Part shown: positions 34,799-43,793 of the stretch, in pieces
Numbering within the stretch: the stretch's first letter is position 1
Layout: each line of letters begins with the position of its first letter
Origin: Synechococcus sp. HK01-R
GTDB lineage: Bacteria > Cyanobacteriota > Cyanobacteriia > PCC-6307 > Cyanobiaceae
Assembly (NCBI RefSeq): GCF_014217855.1
Contig: NZ_CP059059.1
Span: forward strand, 434,001-498,000
DNA: 64,000 nt
Reading direction: 5' to 3'
Position numbers and translations under genes: made by a program
Notes under the pieces: model-generated
Databases searched by the model: none
Told to the model about the DNA's origin: nothing
The model's input: the letters and a program-made list of their open reading frames with translations, nothing else

Positions 34799-35170
34799 TC
34801 ACTCTCCAGATTGCTGCTGAGTACGCTTGACCGATTCTTGTGCAGCACGCAGGAGCTGGTCAAGCTCTCCGTCATCGGCCTGAGAATTCCCAGCAGGAAG
34901 CGAAAATGGAGCTGCATGATGGGTTGAAACGGCAGCAGCATCATGGGCAGGATCAGCAGTCTTTAGCCCCCTATTCGCCTGCTTAACGGAATCCGGCAGG
35001 AGGAAAAGATCTAACAACTGACCAATTCCGCACAAACCAAGCGTGAAGAGCAACACCATGCCATAGCCAACCTGGCCAAGGTACATGCGCTGAACGCCAC
35101 AAACCCCGACAAACGAGAGGCACCAGAGAAGGTAGCTCAGGGATAGCTCTTTTTTCTCCCGAATGGGCAC
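34799..35170 (-). CDS. TM2 domain protein
   Basis: 123 residues. The TM2 fold is visible: two membrane segments around the loop GVQRMYLGQVGYGMVLLFTLG and GIGQLLDLFLLPDSVKQANR. A Pro/His-containing tail and acidic helix (DDGELDQLLRAAQESVKRTQ) follow. TM2 proteins are of unknown or sensor/scaffold type. It is the first gene of a two-gene minus operon with the coiled-coil protein. A second TM2 protein is encoded at 37875. Confidence 0.8.
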   Translation of the reverse strand: MPIREKKELSLSYLLWCLSFVGVCGVQRMYLGQVGYGMVLLFTLGLCGIGQLLDLFLLPDSVKQANRGLKTADPAHDAAAVSTHHAAPFSLPAGNSQADDGELDQLLRAAQESVKRTQQQSGE

Positions 35171-35244
35171 CGATTAATCATTTCAGCTGCACAGTTATTC
35201 TATCGTAAATCCAGCGAAGCCCCAGACCAGGCTCACACCAACCC

Positions 35245-36435
35245 ATGCCGGAGAGCTGGCCAGTCCTCATCAACACCCTGTTACTTGCGTGGCTGGTGCG
35301 AACCGTGATCGTCCTTCAGCTAGCTTTTCGAGATAAAAGATGCGAACTCACGCAGACTCAACACGAACTAGCAATTTCAAAAGCATCAGATAATCAGAAA
35401 TCAATAAGCATCGTCATCCCCGCATTCAACGAGAAGAGATTAATTGAAGCGACTCTACTATCATGCATTCAGTCAGATTATGCCAACAAGGAAATCATTG
35501 TCGTTGACGACGGATCCACAGACGGCACGGGAGTCATCGCGAGAAAACTCGCTGATAAGCACCCAAGCCAACGGATTAAAGTATTAAGAAGCCGCCGCAA
35601 CCAAGGAAAAACTGAGGCCCTCAACCTTGGCCTTAGCCAAGCCAAAGGAGACCTCATCGTTACCCTTGATGCCGACACACAGCTGGAAACAGAACAAACC
35701 CTCTCAGTATTAGTCCGGCCAATCCTTACAAACCCAGAGATTGCAGCAACCACAGCCAACTTCAAAATTGCCAATCCAGCATCAACACTCAGTAGATATC
35801 AGGCGATCGAATATGCCAAAATGATCCAAATAACTAAACGGGCACAAAGTCAAACCAACACAATACTGATACTTCCCGGAGCGCTAAGTGCCTTCAGCAA
35901 AGTTGAGCTCAAGGCAATAGGAGGATTCTCAAAGGCCACATTGGCCGAAGATGCCGATGCCACCATGGCATTGCTTCGTCAGGGTTATCACATCTGCCTA
36001 AATACAAGTGCCTGCGGATTCACAGAAGTACCAACATCCATCGCTACCTTTATCAAACAGCGAATTCGCTGGCGCGTTGGCCAATGGCAATGCCTCTGGA
36101 AACATCGAGGCCTTGCAAGGCAATCATTGGCAGCTTGTTTTTTTTATTTTGACGTCGTCGCAACCAACTGCCTGACAGCGGCAACGCCCATTTTCATTCT
36201 TCTTGCTCTTTGGCGATTAATTGAGCAAGGCGATTGGCAATCCTCAGCCTGGGCCTCCTGCGGCTTCATCGCGACAGATATTTTCGTGACAACAACCACT
36301 ACACAACTCGACAAAAGCTTTAGAACAACATCTGCAAGTTATTGCGGCAGCCTGGTCTTCTTTGCGGCCCTCAACCCTGTGATCACATGGCTCTCGATCA
36401 TCAAGCTATCAAGCAAAATTCCGATCACCTGGTAA
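35245..36435 (+). CDS. Processive GT2 glycosyltransferase (PgaC/cellulose-synthase-like)
   Basis: 396 residues. One N-terminal and three or more C-terminal membrane segments surround a GT2 domain with all the landmarks of processive enzymes: ISIVIPAFNEKRL, IIVVDDGSTDGTG, VTLDADTQLE, LAEDADATMALLRQGY and KQRIRWRVGQWQCLW (Q-x-x-RW). It should add sugar units to an exopolysaccharide or envelope glycan; the donor sugar cannot be read. The gene looks more AT-rich than its core neighbours, which could mean transfer. No dedicated exporter gene is adjacent. Confidence 0.85.
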   Translation: MPESWPVLINTLLLAWLVRTVIVLQLAFRDKRCELTQTQHELAISKASDNQKSISIVIPAFNEKRLIEATLLSCIQSDYANKEIIVVDDGSTDGTGVIARKLADKHPSQRIKVLRSRRNQGKTEALNLGLSQAKGDLIVTLDADTQLETEQTLSVLVRPILTNPEIAATTANFKIANPASTLSRYQAIEYAKMIQITKRAQSQTNTILILPGALSAFSKVELKAIGGFSKATLAEDADATMALLRQGYHICLNTSACGFTEVPTSIATFIKQRIRWRVGQWQCLWKHRGLARQSLAACFFYFDVVATNCLTAATPIFILLALWRLIEQGDWQSSAWASCGFIATDIFVTTTTTQLDKSFRTTSASYCGSLVFFAALNPVITWLSIIKLSSKIPITW

Positions 36436-36456
36436 GGTAATTGCCCAAAAATAATA

Positions 36457-36828
36457 TCACTGCGAAGAATCATCGATCCAGCGGCAAGCCGTATCAGAGT
36501 CTGACGAATATTGAACTGATCCATCTTGGTTCTTACGACCTGCAAGGTTGATGCAGCCTTGCTTACCACGCACATCTTCGATAACCGCCATGAAATCGCA
36601 GTAATAATTACCTCTGTAGCTCCCACAGTCATGCGGATTAGAGAAGGTCACCTTGGTTCCATCGTCCCACTCACCTTCGTTCAACTCTTTTGCCAAACTG
36701 AAACCAAATTTCTTATAGTCAGCGAGGTCATTGTAATTAGTGGGCAAAGAAAACTTTCTGGAATCAATCACTGAACAACCAGAAACAACAAGACCCATCA
36801 GAGGGGCCAAAGCAATCAATCGATACAT
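36457..36828 (-). CDS. Small lipoprotein, unknown
   Basis: 123 residues from ATG 36828 (an ATG 18 nt earlier also fits). The lipobox is VVSGC. The mature part is soluble, with FGFSLAKELNEGEWDDGTKV, four cysteines that could pair (HDCGSYRGNYYC, GKQGC, DTAC) and an acidic C-terminus. No family recognised. It converges on the glycosyltransferase with a 21-nt gap and closes the accessory island. Confidence 0.65.
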   Translation of the reverse strand: MYRLIALAPLMGLVVSGCSVIDSRKFSLPTNYNDLADYKKFGFSLAKELNEGEWDDGTKVTFSNPHDCGSYRGNYYCDFMAVIEDVRGKQGCINLAGRKNQDGSVQYSSDSDTACRWIDDSSQ

Positions 36829-37225
36829 CAGTCTTGTCGCATGCAATGCAACAATAACAAATAATGATGGGTCCCCTCAATACCTTTTTCTGCAATGCAA
36901 ATCCTGCATAAGCAAGCCTGAAAGAGGCACGACGATCTCACACTCCCTTCCAGAAAGCCAGGGTGCGACTATCCTCTCAAATAGCACTGATCACCACTCG
37001 GCTATCACCTCACAGACCAATCACTGGAAACCCGTACAAAACCCACGGTAGTCAACTTCAACTTCAACTTCAACTTCAATTTGCATTACCCAGGAAACGA
37101 TCCAGACCATTGCAGCCTCTGAACAGCAAGACAATGGACATACCAATCTCTTGAAGGAATCAATACACGACCCCAGGCATGCCGCTTGTGATGCACTGTT
37201 GTCAAACTGATAGAGCGTTCCCTGA
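36829..37225. other. 397-nt intergenic region, island boundary
   Basis: I see no convincing gene in it. It contains a tandem hexamer repeat (listed separately) and probably the promoters of the lipoprotein gene (leftward) and the thioesterase gene (rightward). A minus-strand frame across the repeat gives a glutamate-valine run and no domain, so I treat it as spurious. Confidence 0.7.
37053..37082. repeat. Tandem hexamer repeat (caactt)x5
   Basis: Four perfect copies of caactt and a fifth with one change (caattt) run from 37053 to 37082 in the intergenic region. Repeats of this kind change copy number by slippage. It lies about 145 nt before the thioesterase gene and could vary the spacing of a control element, but this is inference. 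Confidence 0.9.
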
Positions 37226-37696
37226 ATGGCAACAGCGTTGACAACGACGCCGACATGGCTGCAACTACACCGCACCGTGCGCTTCGGCGACACCGATGCA
37301 GCCGGCGTGATGCATTTCCACCAGCTGTTGCGCTGGTGCCATGAGTCCTGGGAGGAGAGCCTGGAGCGTTACGGCACTGAAGCTAGTGAGGTGTTTCCTG
37401 GCTGCCGCGGCCAGGAGCGCTGGCCTGAGATCGCTCTGCCGGTAGTTCACTGCAGCGCAGACTTCCTGCGGCCGGTGCACGGGGGTGATCATCTCCAGGT
37501 TCTGGTTGCACCGCAGCGGCTCGATCCAGGGAGCTTTGAGGTGCGCTATCGCTTCCAGCTGGATCACCAAGATGTAGCCCGTGGCTTGATTCGTCAGCTA
37601 GCGATCAGCAGCACGTCCCGCCGGCGTTGCGCCCTACCGGAAGCGATTGATCGCTGGCTGGAAGCATCGGCCCTTGGAAGCATCAGAGGCCTCTAA
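37226..37696 (+). CDS. menI: 1,4-dihydroxy-2-naphthoyl-CoA thioesterase (hotdog fold)
   Basis: Hydrolyses DHNA-CoA in phylloquinone synthesis; this is the likely role because menE, menC, menA and menF lie next to it. The 156-residue protein has the 4HBT-type hotdog signature LHRTVRFGDTDAAGVMHFHQ with the catalytic Asp, then LLRWCHESWEESLERYG, VHCSADFLRPVHGGDHLQV and FEVRYRFQLDHQD. The start ATG 37226 gives MATALTTTPTW. It overlaps the end of the convergent small membrane gene by 4 nt. Confidence 0.85.
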   Translation: MATALTTTPTWLQLHRTVRFGDTDAAGVMHFHQLLRWCHESWEESLERYGTEASEVFPGCRGQERWPEIALPVVHCSADFLRPVHGGDHLQVLVAPQRLDPGSFEVRYRFQLDHQDVARGLIRQLAISSTSRRRCALPEAIDRWLEASALGSIRGL

Positions 37697-37875
37697 TTCG
37701 GCTTGCGCTGCCAGGCCCAGACCAGCGCAGCGCATTGGAGCGGCAGCATGCAAGCGGCAATCAAAAGGGGATGAAAGCCGCCTTGTGATGTCCCAGAAAC
37801 TGCAGCAGCACTAAAAATTGTTGCTCCCACCAACAAACCAGTGGGAGCAATTCGCCGCAGGGAGGGCAACGACAT
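37693..37875 (-). CDS. Small membrane protein, unknown
   Basis: 60 residues with two hydrophobic segments (TGLLVGATIFSAAAVSG and LLIAACMLPLQCAALVWAW). No family recognised. Its ATG overlaps the stop of the upstream TM2 gene by 1 nt (TGATG), which supports it being translated as part of that unit. The short length leaves doubt. Confidence 0.5.
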   Translation of the reverse strand: MSLPSLRRIAPTGLLVGATIFSAAAVSGTSQGGFHPLLIAACMLPLQCAALVWAWQRKPN

Positions 37876-38153
37876 CAGAACCAGGCTTTTTGCTGATCAA
37901 GATAGGTTTCACGGAACTCCTCTGGAGTTTTTGTGAGATAAATGATCCCCTCAATCAGGCCAATTACCTGCATTACAACGTATGCAACTCCACAGGTTGG
38001 AATACTGCCAGCAAGACTGACAACGAGCATGATGATACCTGCATTGTTGTAACCAAGGACAAATTTATGAATACCTAGGCCACCGAAGAAGATACCAAGG
38101 AGGCCGGCGGTAAGTTTTTTGCTGCTGATTTCCGACTCAGAGAGGGTGGTCAT
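37875..38153 (-). CDS. TM2 domain protein
   Basis: 92 residues from ATG 38153. TM2 landmarks are GLLGIFFGGLGIHKFVLGYN followed by NAGIIMLVVSLAGSIPTCGV and VMQVIGLIEGIIYLTKTPEEF. Two or three membrane segments. It is less GC-rich than the men genes around it. Function unknown; it is the second TM2 protein in the window, after the one at 34799. Confidence 0.82.
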   Translation of the reverse strand: MTTLSESEISSKKLTAGLLGIFFGGLGIHKFVLGYNNAGIIMLVVSLAGSIPTCGVAYVVMQVIGLIEGIIYLTKTPEEFRETYLDQQKAWF

Positions 38154-38177
38154 CTTTTTGAAGTATTTTCGCGGCAA

Positions 38178-39416
38178 TTAAAGCAAATCTGCCCATTTTT
38201 GCCAACGCTTACGCTCCCATTTCCCAGCATCTGTCACGGCCAAGCCTGGGCACTGCAGCCATCGGATCGGTCGTTCTGCAGGGAGCCAATCACGCGTCAA
38301 CCCTTCTAAACGAGACTGGAGTTGATGCCACTGATCAGTGGCTAGACACCCCTCTCGGCAGCGAACCAAGGCCACCAAACGCCGCTCCCACTCTGGATGC
38401 TCCACGGGAAGAAACAAGATCCCATCAAGGGCACACCCACAAGCGTGGGCTTCTTTCAACAAGCGCTGAGCCAACTGATCAGGGAAGACTGTTTCCCCGC
38501 CTGATTGAATCGCATCATCCAGGCGGCCATGGATTGTGAGTAGCTGCTGCCCGTCAGCAGCCCAATCCAGGGTCGCTCCATCACCCGATCTCCACCAACC
38601 GTTGGCATCCACCAAGGGCTGCAGGGCTCCATCTTGCCAGCGGCCGATGGCTAACCGCGGGGTGCGCACCAGAAGAGCCCCTGAAGCCTCCAAGCGCAAC
38701 TCCACATCACCAAGGGCTGTTCCAGACCCCCGCTCACCCGCCAAGAAACGCTCTGGTGATTGAGCCGCCACCATGGCGGCCGTCTCTGTCGCGCCGTAAC
38801 AAGGTGCCAGCCGCACCTCCAGCGCACGGGCTCGATCAGCCAGATCGATGGGGAGCGCGGCTCCACCCACCCAGATCACCGCTAAATCTTGCAACCAACG
38901 CACACCCGCGGGGTGATCAAGCAAGCGTCGCAACTGCGTGGGCACCAACGACACCACACGGGGCTTGCTGTACCAGAGCGGCATGGCTCGGCAATGGGAC
39001 AACAACGCCTGCGGATCACGCATCAATGCAGGTGCCAACACAACATGGTCAGCACCCCAAAGACGGCTGCGCCACCAAGGCATCAGGCCGCTCATGTGAT
39101 GCACCGGCAAGGGGTTGAGTACAAGCATCTGATCCAGTTCCAAACCAAGACTCGTCAGCCAGCGTCCGGTTGCGGTCGCGGATTGGTCGAGATGGCCCGC
39201 AGGCTGCAGACACAAGCTGCGACCACCGCTGGAGCCGCCGCTAGCCATGATCACGCCCGCTCCCTGAGGGCAAGCACTGGCCGCAGGCAGCTCAGGAGAA
39301 GCCCCCTTGGGGGCCTGCAACTGGATCCATTGCCCATCCACAAGGGCTTGCTCCACCTCCTGCAGCACCACTGGTAGCTGGGTGGGATCCACGATCAACC
39401 GCTTGGGAGCCGTCAT
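38178..39416 (-). CDS. menE: o-Succinylbenzoate-CoA ligase
   Basis: Activates o-succinylbenzoate to its CoA ester in phylloquinone synthesis. The 412-residue protein has an AMP-binding enzyme layout: GVIMASGGSSGGRSLCLQPA (P-loop-like), NPLPVHHMSGLMPWW, APCYGATETAAMV, GWWRSGDGATLDW and HGRLDDAIQSGGETVFPDQL, with the C-terminal catalytic Lys in TDAGKWERKRW. It is shorter than many acyl-CoA ligases. Start ATG 39416 overlaps the menC stop by 4 nt. Confidence 0.92.
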   Translation of the reverse strand: MTAPKRLIVDPTQLPVVLQEVEQALVDGQWIQLQAPKGASPELPAASACPQGAGVIMASGGSSGGRSLCLQPAGHLDQSATATGRWLTSLGLELDQMLVLNPLPVHHMSGLMPWWRSRLWGADHVVLAPALMRDPQALLSHCRAMPLWYSKPRVVSLVPTQLRRLLDHPAGVRWLQDLAVIWVGGAALPIDLADRARALEVRLAPCYGATETAAMVAAQSPERFLAGERGSGTALGDVELRLEASGALLVRTPRLAIGRWQDGALQPLVDANGWWRSGDGATLDWAADGQQLLTIHGRLDDAIQSGGETVFPDQLAQRLLKEAHACGCALDGILFLPVEHPEWERRLVALVRCREGCLATDQWHQLQSRLEGLTRDWLPAERPIRWLQCPGLAVTDAGKWERKRWQKWADLL

Positions 39417-40402
39417 CTCACATCCCCCGCTGCAGACCACACCTCAAAAGGATCAGACGAAAACAGCGCATCCTCAGGGCACCAACCCGGGGCCAACCCA
39501 GGCGCGGCTGGTGACGGGCCTCGCTGCTGCAAAGCCGCCAGATGGGCCAGCCAGCGGGCGCCGATACCGGTTTCAAACGCAGTGCTCAGCATCAAATGGG
39601 GAGCTCCCTGCTGCAGTTGACGCAACAACGGCCTGGGATCCCCCTCAAGAGCTGGGCGCCGCACCTGCCACCCAGACCAACGGGCCCGCCAAGCGGGGTG
39701 ATCCCGCAAGCTCTCATCCAAAGCCACAGGCACCCGGCACAGCAGGTGCTGATGACCTGCCAGGTCATCCAGCGCCAAGGGCTGCTCAATCCACTCCAGG
39801 CGTGGCTCACCTTGAAGCTCCTCGGCCCACTGCTCCGCAGTCGCCAGTCTCCATCCGCCGTTCGCATCCAGGCGCAGGCGTGCCTGAGATGGCAACGCCT
39901 CCAGCAACCAGGCCAGCAAGCGACGCTCCTCAGGATCCGCTGCCGCCGCCACCTTCCACTTGAGGGTCAGCGCGCCATCCGCTGGTATCGCCTCAAGCAC
40001 CCGGGTGAGGGCCTCCGGCATCGCAGGCCCAGCCGGCAGCAGACGGGCTGATGCAGGAGCCGGCAACCAGTCCAGCGGACTGCGCTCTCCCACCAGCCCC
40101 TGGAGCTCCGCCAGGGCTGCCCCAAAAGCGAAGGCCACTTCCCCAGGACTGCTCTCTAACAGCTGCTCCAGCTCTTCTATAGACGCAAACACAGCTGCGT
40201 CATTGATCCGTTCGATCAACCAACGGTCGCAACGCATCTCCTGATGCGGTGTGAGCGGTGACACCTCGCCCCAACCAAAACGACCGCAGCCATCTTCGAT
40301 ACGCAGCAACCAGCCCCGCCGCTGCTGCCAGGCTCCAGCAGCGGTCTCCAGAGGGCGAGTGAGCGCAAAGGCATAGGGCCTGAGCTGGAGCCGCATCACC
40401 AT
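39413..40402 (-). CDS. menC: o-Succinylbenzoate synthase
   Basis: Dehydrates SHCHC to o-succinylbenzoate; enolase superfamily. Landmarks: LTRPLETAAGAWQQRRGWLL, the catalytic Lys strand LTLKWKVAAA, metal Asp in RLRLDANGGW, metal Glu in LEWIEQPLALDD and VALDESLRDH, and LMLSTAFETGIGARWLAHLA. About 329 residues. ATG 40402 or ATG 40396 could start it. It sits 4 nt after menA and overlaps menE by 4 nt. Confidence 0.92.
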   Translation of the reverse strand: MVMRLQLRPYAFALTRPLETAAGAWQQRRGWLLRIEDGCGRFGWGEVSPLTPHQEMRCDRWLIERINDAAVFASIEELEQLLESSPGEVAFAFGAALAELQGLVGERSPLDWLPAPASARLLPAGPAMPEALTRVLEAIPADGALTLKWKVAAAADPEERRLLAWLLEALPSQARLRLDANGGWRLATAEQWAEELQGEPRLEWIEQPLALDDLAGHQHLLCRVPVALDESLRDHPAWRARWSGWQVRRPALEGDPRPLLRQLQQGAPHLMLSTAFETGIGARWLAHLAALQQRGPSPAAPGLAPGWCPEDALFSSDPFEVWSAAGDVR

Positions 40403-40406
40403 CGGC

Positions 40407-41384
40407 TCAGGCCAGGGGTCCGAATCCAAGCCAAGGCCCGAGCGCGAGACCCACACTCAAACCCAAACCATTCAGCGCCTGAAAGCGGAGGGCTAGGAAT
40501 TTGCTGCCCACAACCCGATCAGGAGTGTGATGGTGCTCCCTCAACAGTCGAATCAGAGCGGCACCCGCGGGGAGAGCCAGCCCGCTCAACAGGGCTGTCA
40601 GAGGCCAGTCCCCCTGCAGGATCGGCACCCACTCCAACGCCAGGGTTCCGGCCACGAACCAAGGCACCAGGGCCGCAGCCCGCGCCGTTCCCAGCCGCAC
40701 CACCGGCGAACGCTTGCCATGGGCGGCATCCTCTTCAGTCTGATGAAAGTGCGAGCAGAACAGCACCAGGGTCGTGGCCAGGGCAGGGCCCGCTCCTAAG
40801 CGAAGGGCGACGGTCCAGGGCACCCTGAAAGCGATCGCTGCAGGCTCGGCGGACGGAGCCAGCACCAGCAGGGCTGCCGCCGTGGCGAAGGGACCGAACG
40901 CCAACCAGCAGAGCGGTTCCCCGAGGCCCAGGTAGCCGAGCCGGAAGGGCGGCCCTTGATACAGATAGCCGAGGCCACAGCTCACCAGCACCAGGGACAA
41001 CACCGCAAGGCTGCTGTGCAGGGCGACCACCAGCATCAGCAGTAGACCCAACAGCAGGGCGAGATTGGCCAGGCGGCGTACCGGTCGGCGCCGCCCCAGC
41101 AGGGCCACCACGGAATGGGGCTTGCCGTTGGTGTCAACGCCAGTTTCAGCATCGAACAGATCGTTGCTGAGGTTTTCCCAGAGCAGGAGCAGCACCGCTG
41201 CCACCAGAAAACCAAGGGCCTGGCTCCAACGCACGGGCTGGCCTGCGGCCAGACGCCAACCTGCCGCCAACACCACGGGCATCACGGCCACGGAATACAT
41301 CGGCCACTTGATCGCGGCCTTCCAAAGCCGACGCCGCTCGGCCACCGGGGCGTGAAGGGATGCAACAGCCTGACGATCTGGCAT
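40407..41384 (-). CDS. menA: 2-Carboxy-1,4-naphthoquinone phytyltransferase
   Basis: UbiA-family prenyltransferase that attaches phytyl to the naphthoquinone ring in phylloquinone synthesis. About eight hydrophobic segments in 325 residues. The first Asp-rich motif is WENLSNDLFDAETGVD and the second is FCSHFHQTEEDAAHGKRS. The start is taken as ATG 41384 (MPDRQAVASLH). The family also makes menaquinone, but the cyanobacterial setting and menI/menE/menC neighbours favour phylloquinone for photosystem I. Confidence 0.93.
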   Translation of the reverse strand: MPDRQAVASLHAPVAERRRLWKAAIKWPMYSVAVMPVVLAAGWRLAAGQPVRWSQALGFLVAAVLLLLWENLSNDLFDAETGVDTNGKPHSVVALLGRRRPVRRLANLALLLGLLLMLVVALHSSLAVLSLVLVSCGLGYLYQGPPFRLGYLGLGEPLCWLAFGPFATAAALLVLAPSAEPAAIAFRVPWTVALRLGAGPALATTLVLFCSHFHQTEEDAAHGKRSPVVRLGTARAAALVPWFVAGTLALEWVPILQGDWPLTALLSGLALPAGAALIRLLREHHHTPDRVVGSKFLALRFQALNGLGLSVGLALGPWLGFGPLA

Positions 41385-41452
41385 GGACTCGGCCCCTGAA
41401 CCCCGCATGAAGGCCCATACATTTGAGCAGCATCACCCACCCATGCCGCCGG

Positions 41453-42868
41453 ATGACGGCTGAGTCCAACACCAGCCCTGCCGAGATCCGCTTCAGCGAG
41501 CTGCTGGACCGGGCCATGCATGTCTGGCGACAGCGGCAGGGAGAAGAGGGAGTCTTCAGCCTGGCCCTGCCCCTGGTGGGACTGGACCCCCTCACCCAGC
41601 TCCCCCTGCTGGAGTCCCCCGACCCCTTCCGCTTCCTCTGGGATGGGGCACCAGGTCTGAGCCTGGCGGCAGCTGGGCGCTGCCATCACCTGGATCTCGC
41701 AGGACCAAGACGTTTCGAACTAGCCCAACGCTTTAGCGACGCAACCCTGGCCCGGGTGCAGGATGGCAACCCGGAGGCACCTGCCCAGGCTCGCTCCCGC
41801 ATCTTGCTGGCCTTCTCCTTCTTTGAGCAGAGTGGCGAACAGCAACCAGCTGGTGGCACCCCGTCGGTTCAAGCCGTACTGCCCCGCTGGCAGCTGAGCT
41901 GCCATGGCCGACAGGGATGGCTTCGCCTGCATGGCGTCGTCAACCAAAGCAGCGATGTGCGTTCGCTGGCGGAAACGCTCTGGTTGATGGCTGAACGGCT
42001 GCAGCAGAACCCAAGTAGCCAGAGGAAACCAGGGATCTCCACCGTCAGCGGCACCACGATTCCAGGAGCCTGGGAACAGCGTTACGCGCCGACCCTGCGC
42101 CGAGGCATCGAGCTGGTCAACGACGGGGAGCTGCACAAATTGGTGTTGGCGGTGCGCCAGTCGATCCAACTTGAGGCCCCACTCGACCCTCTGCCATTGC
42201 TGGATCGGCTGCGTCAGCAACAGGCGGGGAGCTGTCGCTTCCTCTGGCAACGCCACAGAGATGACAGCTTTTTCGGGGCTTCACCGGAACGGCTGCTCAG
42301 TCTGCGCAACGGCCAGCTACGCAGCGATGCTTTAGCCGGAACCGCCGGTCGCAACGAACAGGCCATCAGCCTGCTGCGCTCCGATAAAGACCGACGGGAG
42401 CATGAACTGGTGGTGCAGGCCATCACCGAACATCTGCGCGCCCAGGGATTGCAGCCGCGCCGCCCCCGTCGTCCCCAGCTGGCACGTCATGGCCAGCTGG
42501 TGCATCTCCACACCCCGATCACCGCCGCTGCCCCCGACCAGCAACCGCTCACCCTCGCCGGTGCTCTGCATCCAACACCAGCCGTAGCCGGGCTGCCACG
42601 CCGGGAGGCGATGACCTGGCTGCGCAGCCTGGAACCATTCGAACGCGGGGGGTACGCCGCACCGATCGGCTGGATCGACAGCGCCGGAGATGCGGAGCTA
42701 CGGGTGGCGATCCGCTGCGGCCATGCCCGGGGCCGCCAATTGGATCTCACAGCCGGAGCAGGCCTGGTGCGCGGTTCGGTGGCCGAACGCGAATTGCAGG
42801 AAGTGGGTCTCAAGCTCACGGTGCTGGCGGATCAGCTTGAGCTGCGCCCCCAGCTTCACTGCACCTGA
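41453..42868 (+). CDS. menF: Isochorismate synthase
   Basis: Converts chorismate to isochorismate, the first step toward phylloquinone. The 471-residue protein has the chorismate-binding core in its C-terminal half: [92 protein letters not shown] and [17 protein letters not shown] 41453 ([11 protein letters not shown]) is used. It is divergent from menA with about 68 nt between starts and overlaps the convergent gshB by 13 nt. Confidence 0.93.
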   Translation: MTAESNTSPAEIRFSELLDRAMHVWRQRQGEEGVFSLALPLVGLDPLTQLPLLESPDPFRFLWDGAPGLSLAAAGRCHHLDLAGPRRFELAQRFSDATLARVQDGNPEAPAQARSRILLAFSFFEQSGEQQPAGGTPSVQAVLPRWQLSCHGRQGWLRLHGVVNQSSDVRSLAETLWLMAERLQQNPSSQRKPGISTVSGTTIPGAWEQRYAPTLRRGIELVNDGELHKLVLAVRQSIQLEAPLDPLPLLDRLRQQQAGSCRFLWQRHRDDSFFGASPERLLSLRNGQLRSDALAGTAGRNEQAISLLRSDKDRREHELVVQAITEHLRAQGLQPRRPRRPQLARHGQLVHLHTPITAAAPDQQPLTLAGALHPTPAVAGLPRREAMTWLRSLEPFERGGYAAPIGWIDSAGDAELRVAIRCGHARGRQLDLTAGAGLVRGSVAERELQEVGLKLTVLADQLELRPQLHCT

Positions 42869-43782
42869 GCCTGAAGCCGCTCGATCACCTGGTCAGCCAG
42901 GGGCCGCTGCATCAGACGCTCCACCTCACGGATGCCAGTCGGACTCGTGACATTGATCTCACTGAGCATGCCGCCGATCACATCAATCCCCACGAAGAAC
43001 AAGCCTTCGGCCCGCAAGGCGGGGGCAAGGGCTTCGCAGATGAGCTGTTCTCGGTCCGTCAGCTCAGTCGCTTCCGGATGACCGCCCACAGCAAGGTTGC
43101 TGCGAAATTCCCCTTGCTTCGGCCGCCGGTTCACCGCCCCGAGCGGTTCACCGTCCACCAGCAGGATCCTCTTGTCACCAGCGCTGACCTCGGGCAAGAA
43201 GCGTTGGGCCATCACGGGCAGCCGCTCCTGTTCGGTGACCAGTTCGAGCAGAGCACCGAGCCCCGGAGCATCGGCACTGACCCGAATCACACCGAGGCCG
43301 GCACGCCCCCCGAGGGGCTTGAGCACGATGTCCCCCTGCTCGCGCGCGAACGCTTCCAGCTCCTGAACGCGACCAGCCACCAGGGTCGGGGCCATCCAGC
43401 GACTGAAACGGAGGGCGCCGAGCTTTTCGTTCCAAGCGCGCAGCGAGGAAGGCCGGTTAAGAACGCGAACGCCGGCCCGCTCCGCCACTTCCAAAAGATG
43501 CGTGGCATAGAGATAGGCCTCATCCACCGGCGGATCCTTCCGCATCCAGATCACGTGAAAGCGACTCAGGGGCAGACGCTGCCCTTCGCCGATCGTGATC
43601 CAGGGTTCCGGCTGCACGGGCGCGGCCACAGCAAAGGGCTCATCGGCCAGAGCGATCAGATCAGAAGGGGTGCACGCCCAGAGTTCGTGACCGGCCCTCG
43701 CCGCAGCCTCCATGAGGGCGGCGGTGGAGTCTTTGGCTGGATTGATGCGCTGGAGTGGATCCAGCACGAACAAGTGACGCAT
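42856..43782 (-). CDS. gshB: Glutathione synthetase
   Basis: Joins gamma-glutamylcysteine and glycine with ATP. The 308-residue ATP-grasp protein shows [114 protein letters not shown] and [20 protein letters not shown]. All ATP-grasp landmarks are present. grxC is just upstream on the same strand (11-nt gap), a sensible glutathione pair. Confidence 0.96.
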   Translation of the reverse strand: MRHLFVLDPLQRINPAKDSTAALMEAAARAGHELWACTPSDLIALADEPFAVAAPVQPEPWITIGEGQRLPLSRFHVIWMRKDPPVDEAYLYATHLLEVAERAGVRVLNRPSSLRAWNEKLGALRFSRWMAPTLVAGRVQELEAFAREQGDIVLKPLGGRAGLGVIRVSADAPGLGALLELVTEQERLPVMAQRFLPEVSAGDKRILLVDGEPLGAVNRRPKQGEFRSNLAVGGHPEATELTDREQLICEALAPALRAEGLFFVGIDVIGGMLSEINVTSPTGIREVERLMQRPLADQVIERLQAQVQ

Positions 43783-43793
43783 GGCGAGCAGCC

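Noticed and set aside
23568-36909. The same 15-mer (atgcaaatcctgcat) at 23568-23582 and 36895-36909
   Set aside because: One shared 15-mer pair is expected by chance in 64 kb, one copy is inside the metallopeptidase gene, and flanks do not match, so no attachment-site claim.
37021-37293. A 90-codon minus-strand frame with an EVEVEVEV run
   Set aside because: The run is just the hexamer repeat read on the minus strand; it overlaps the thioesterase start and has no domain.
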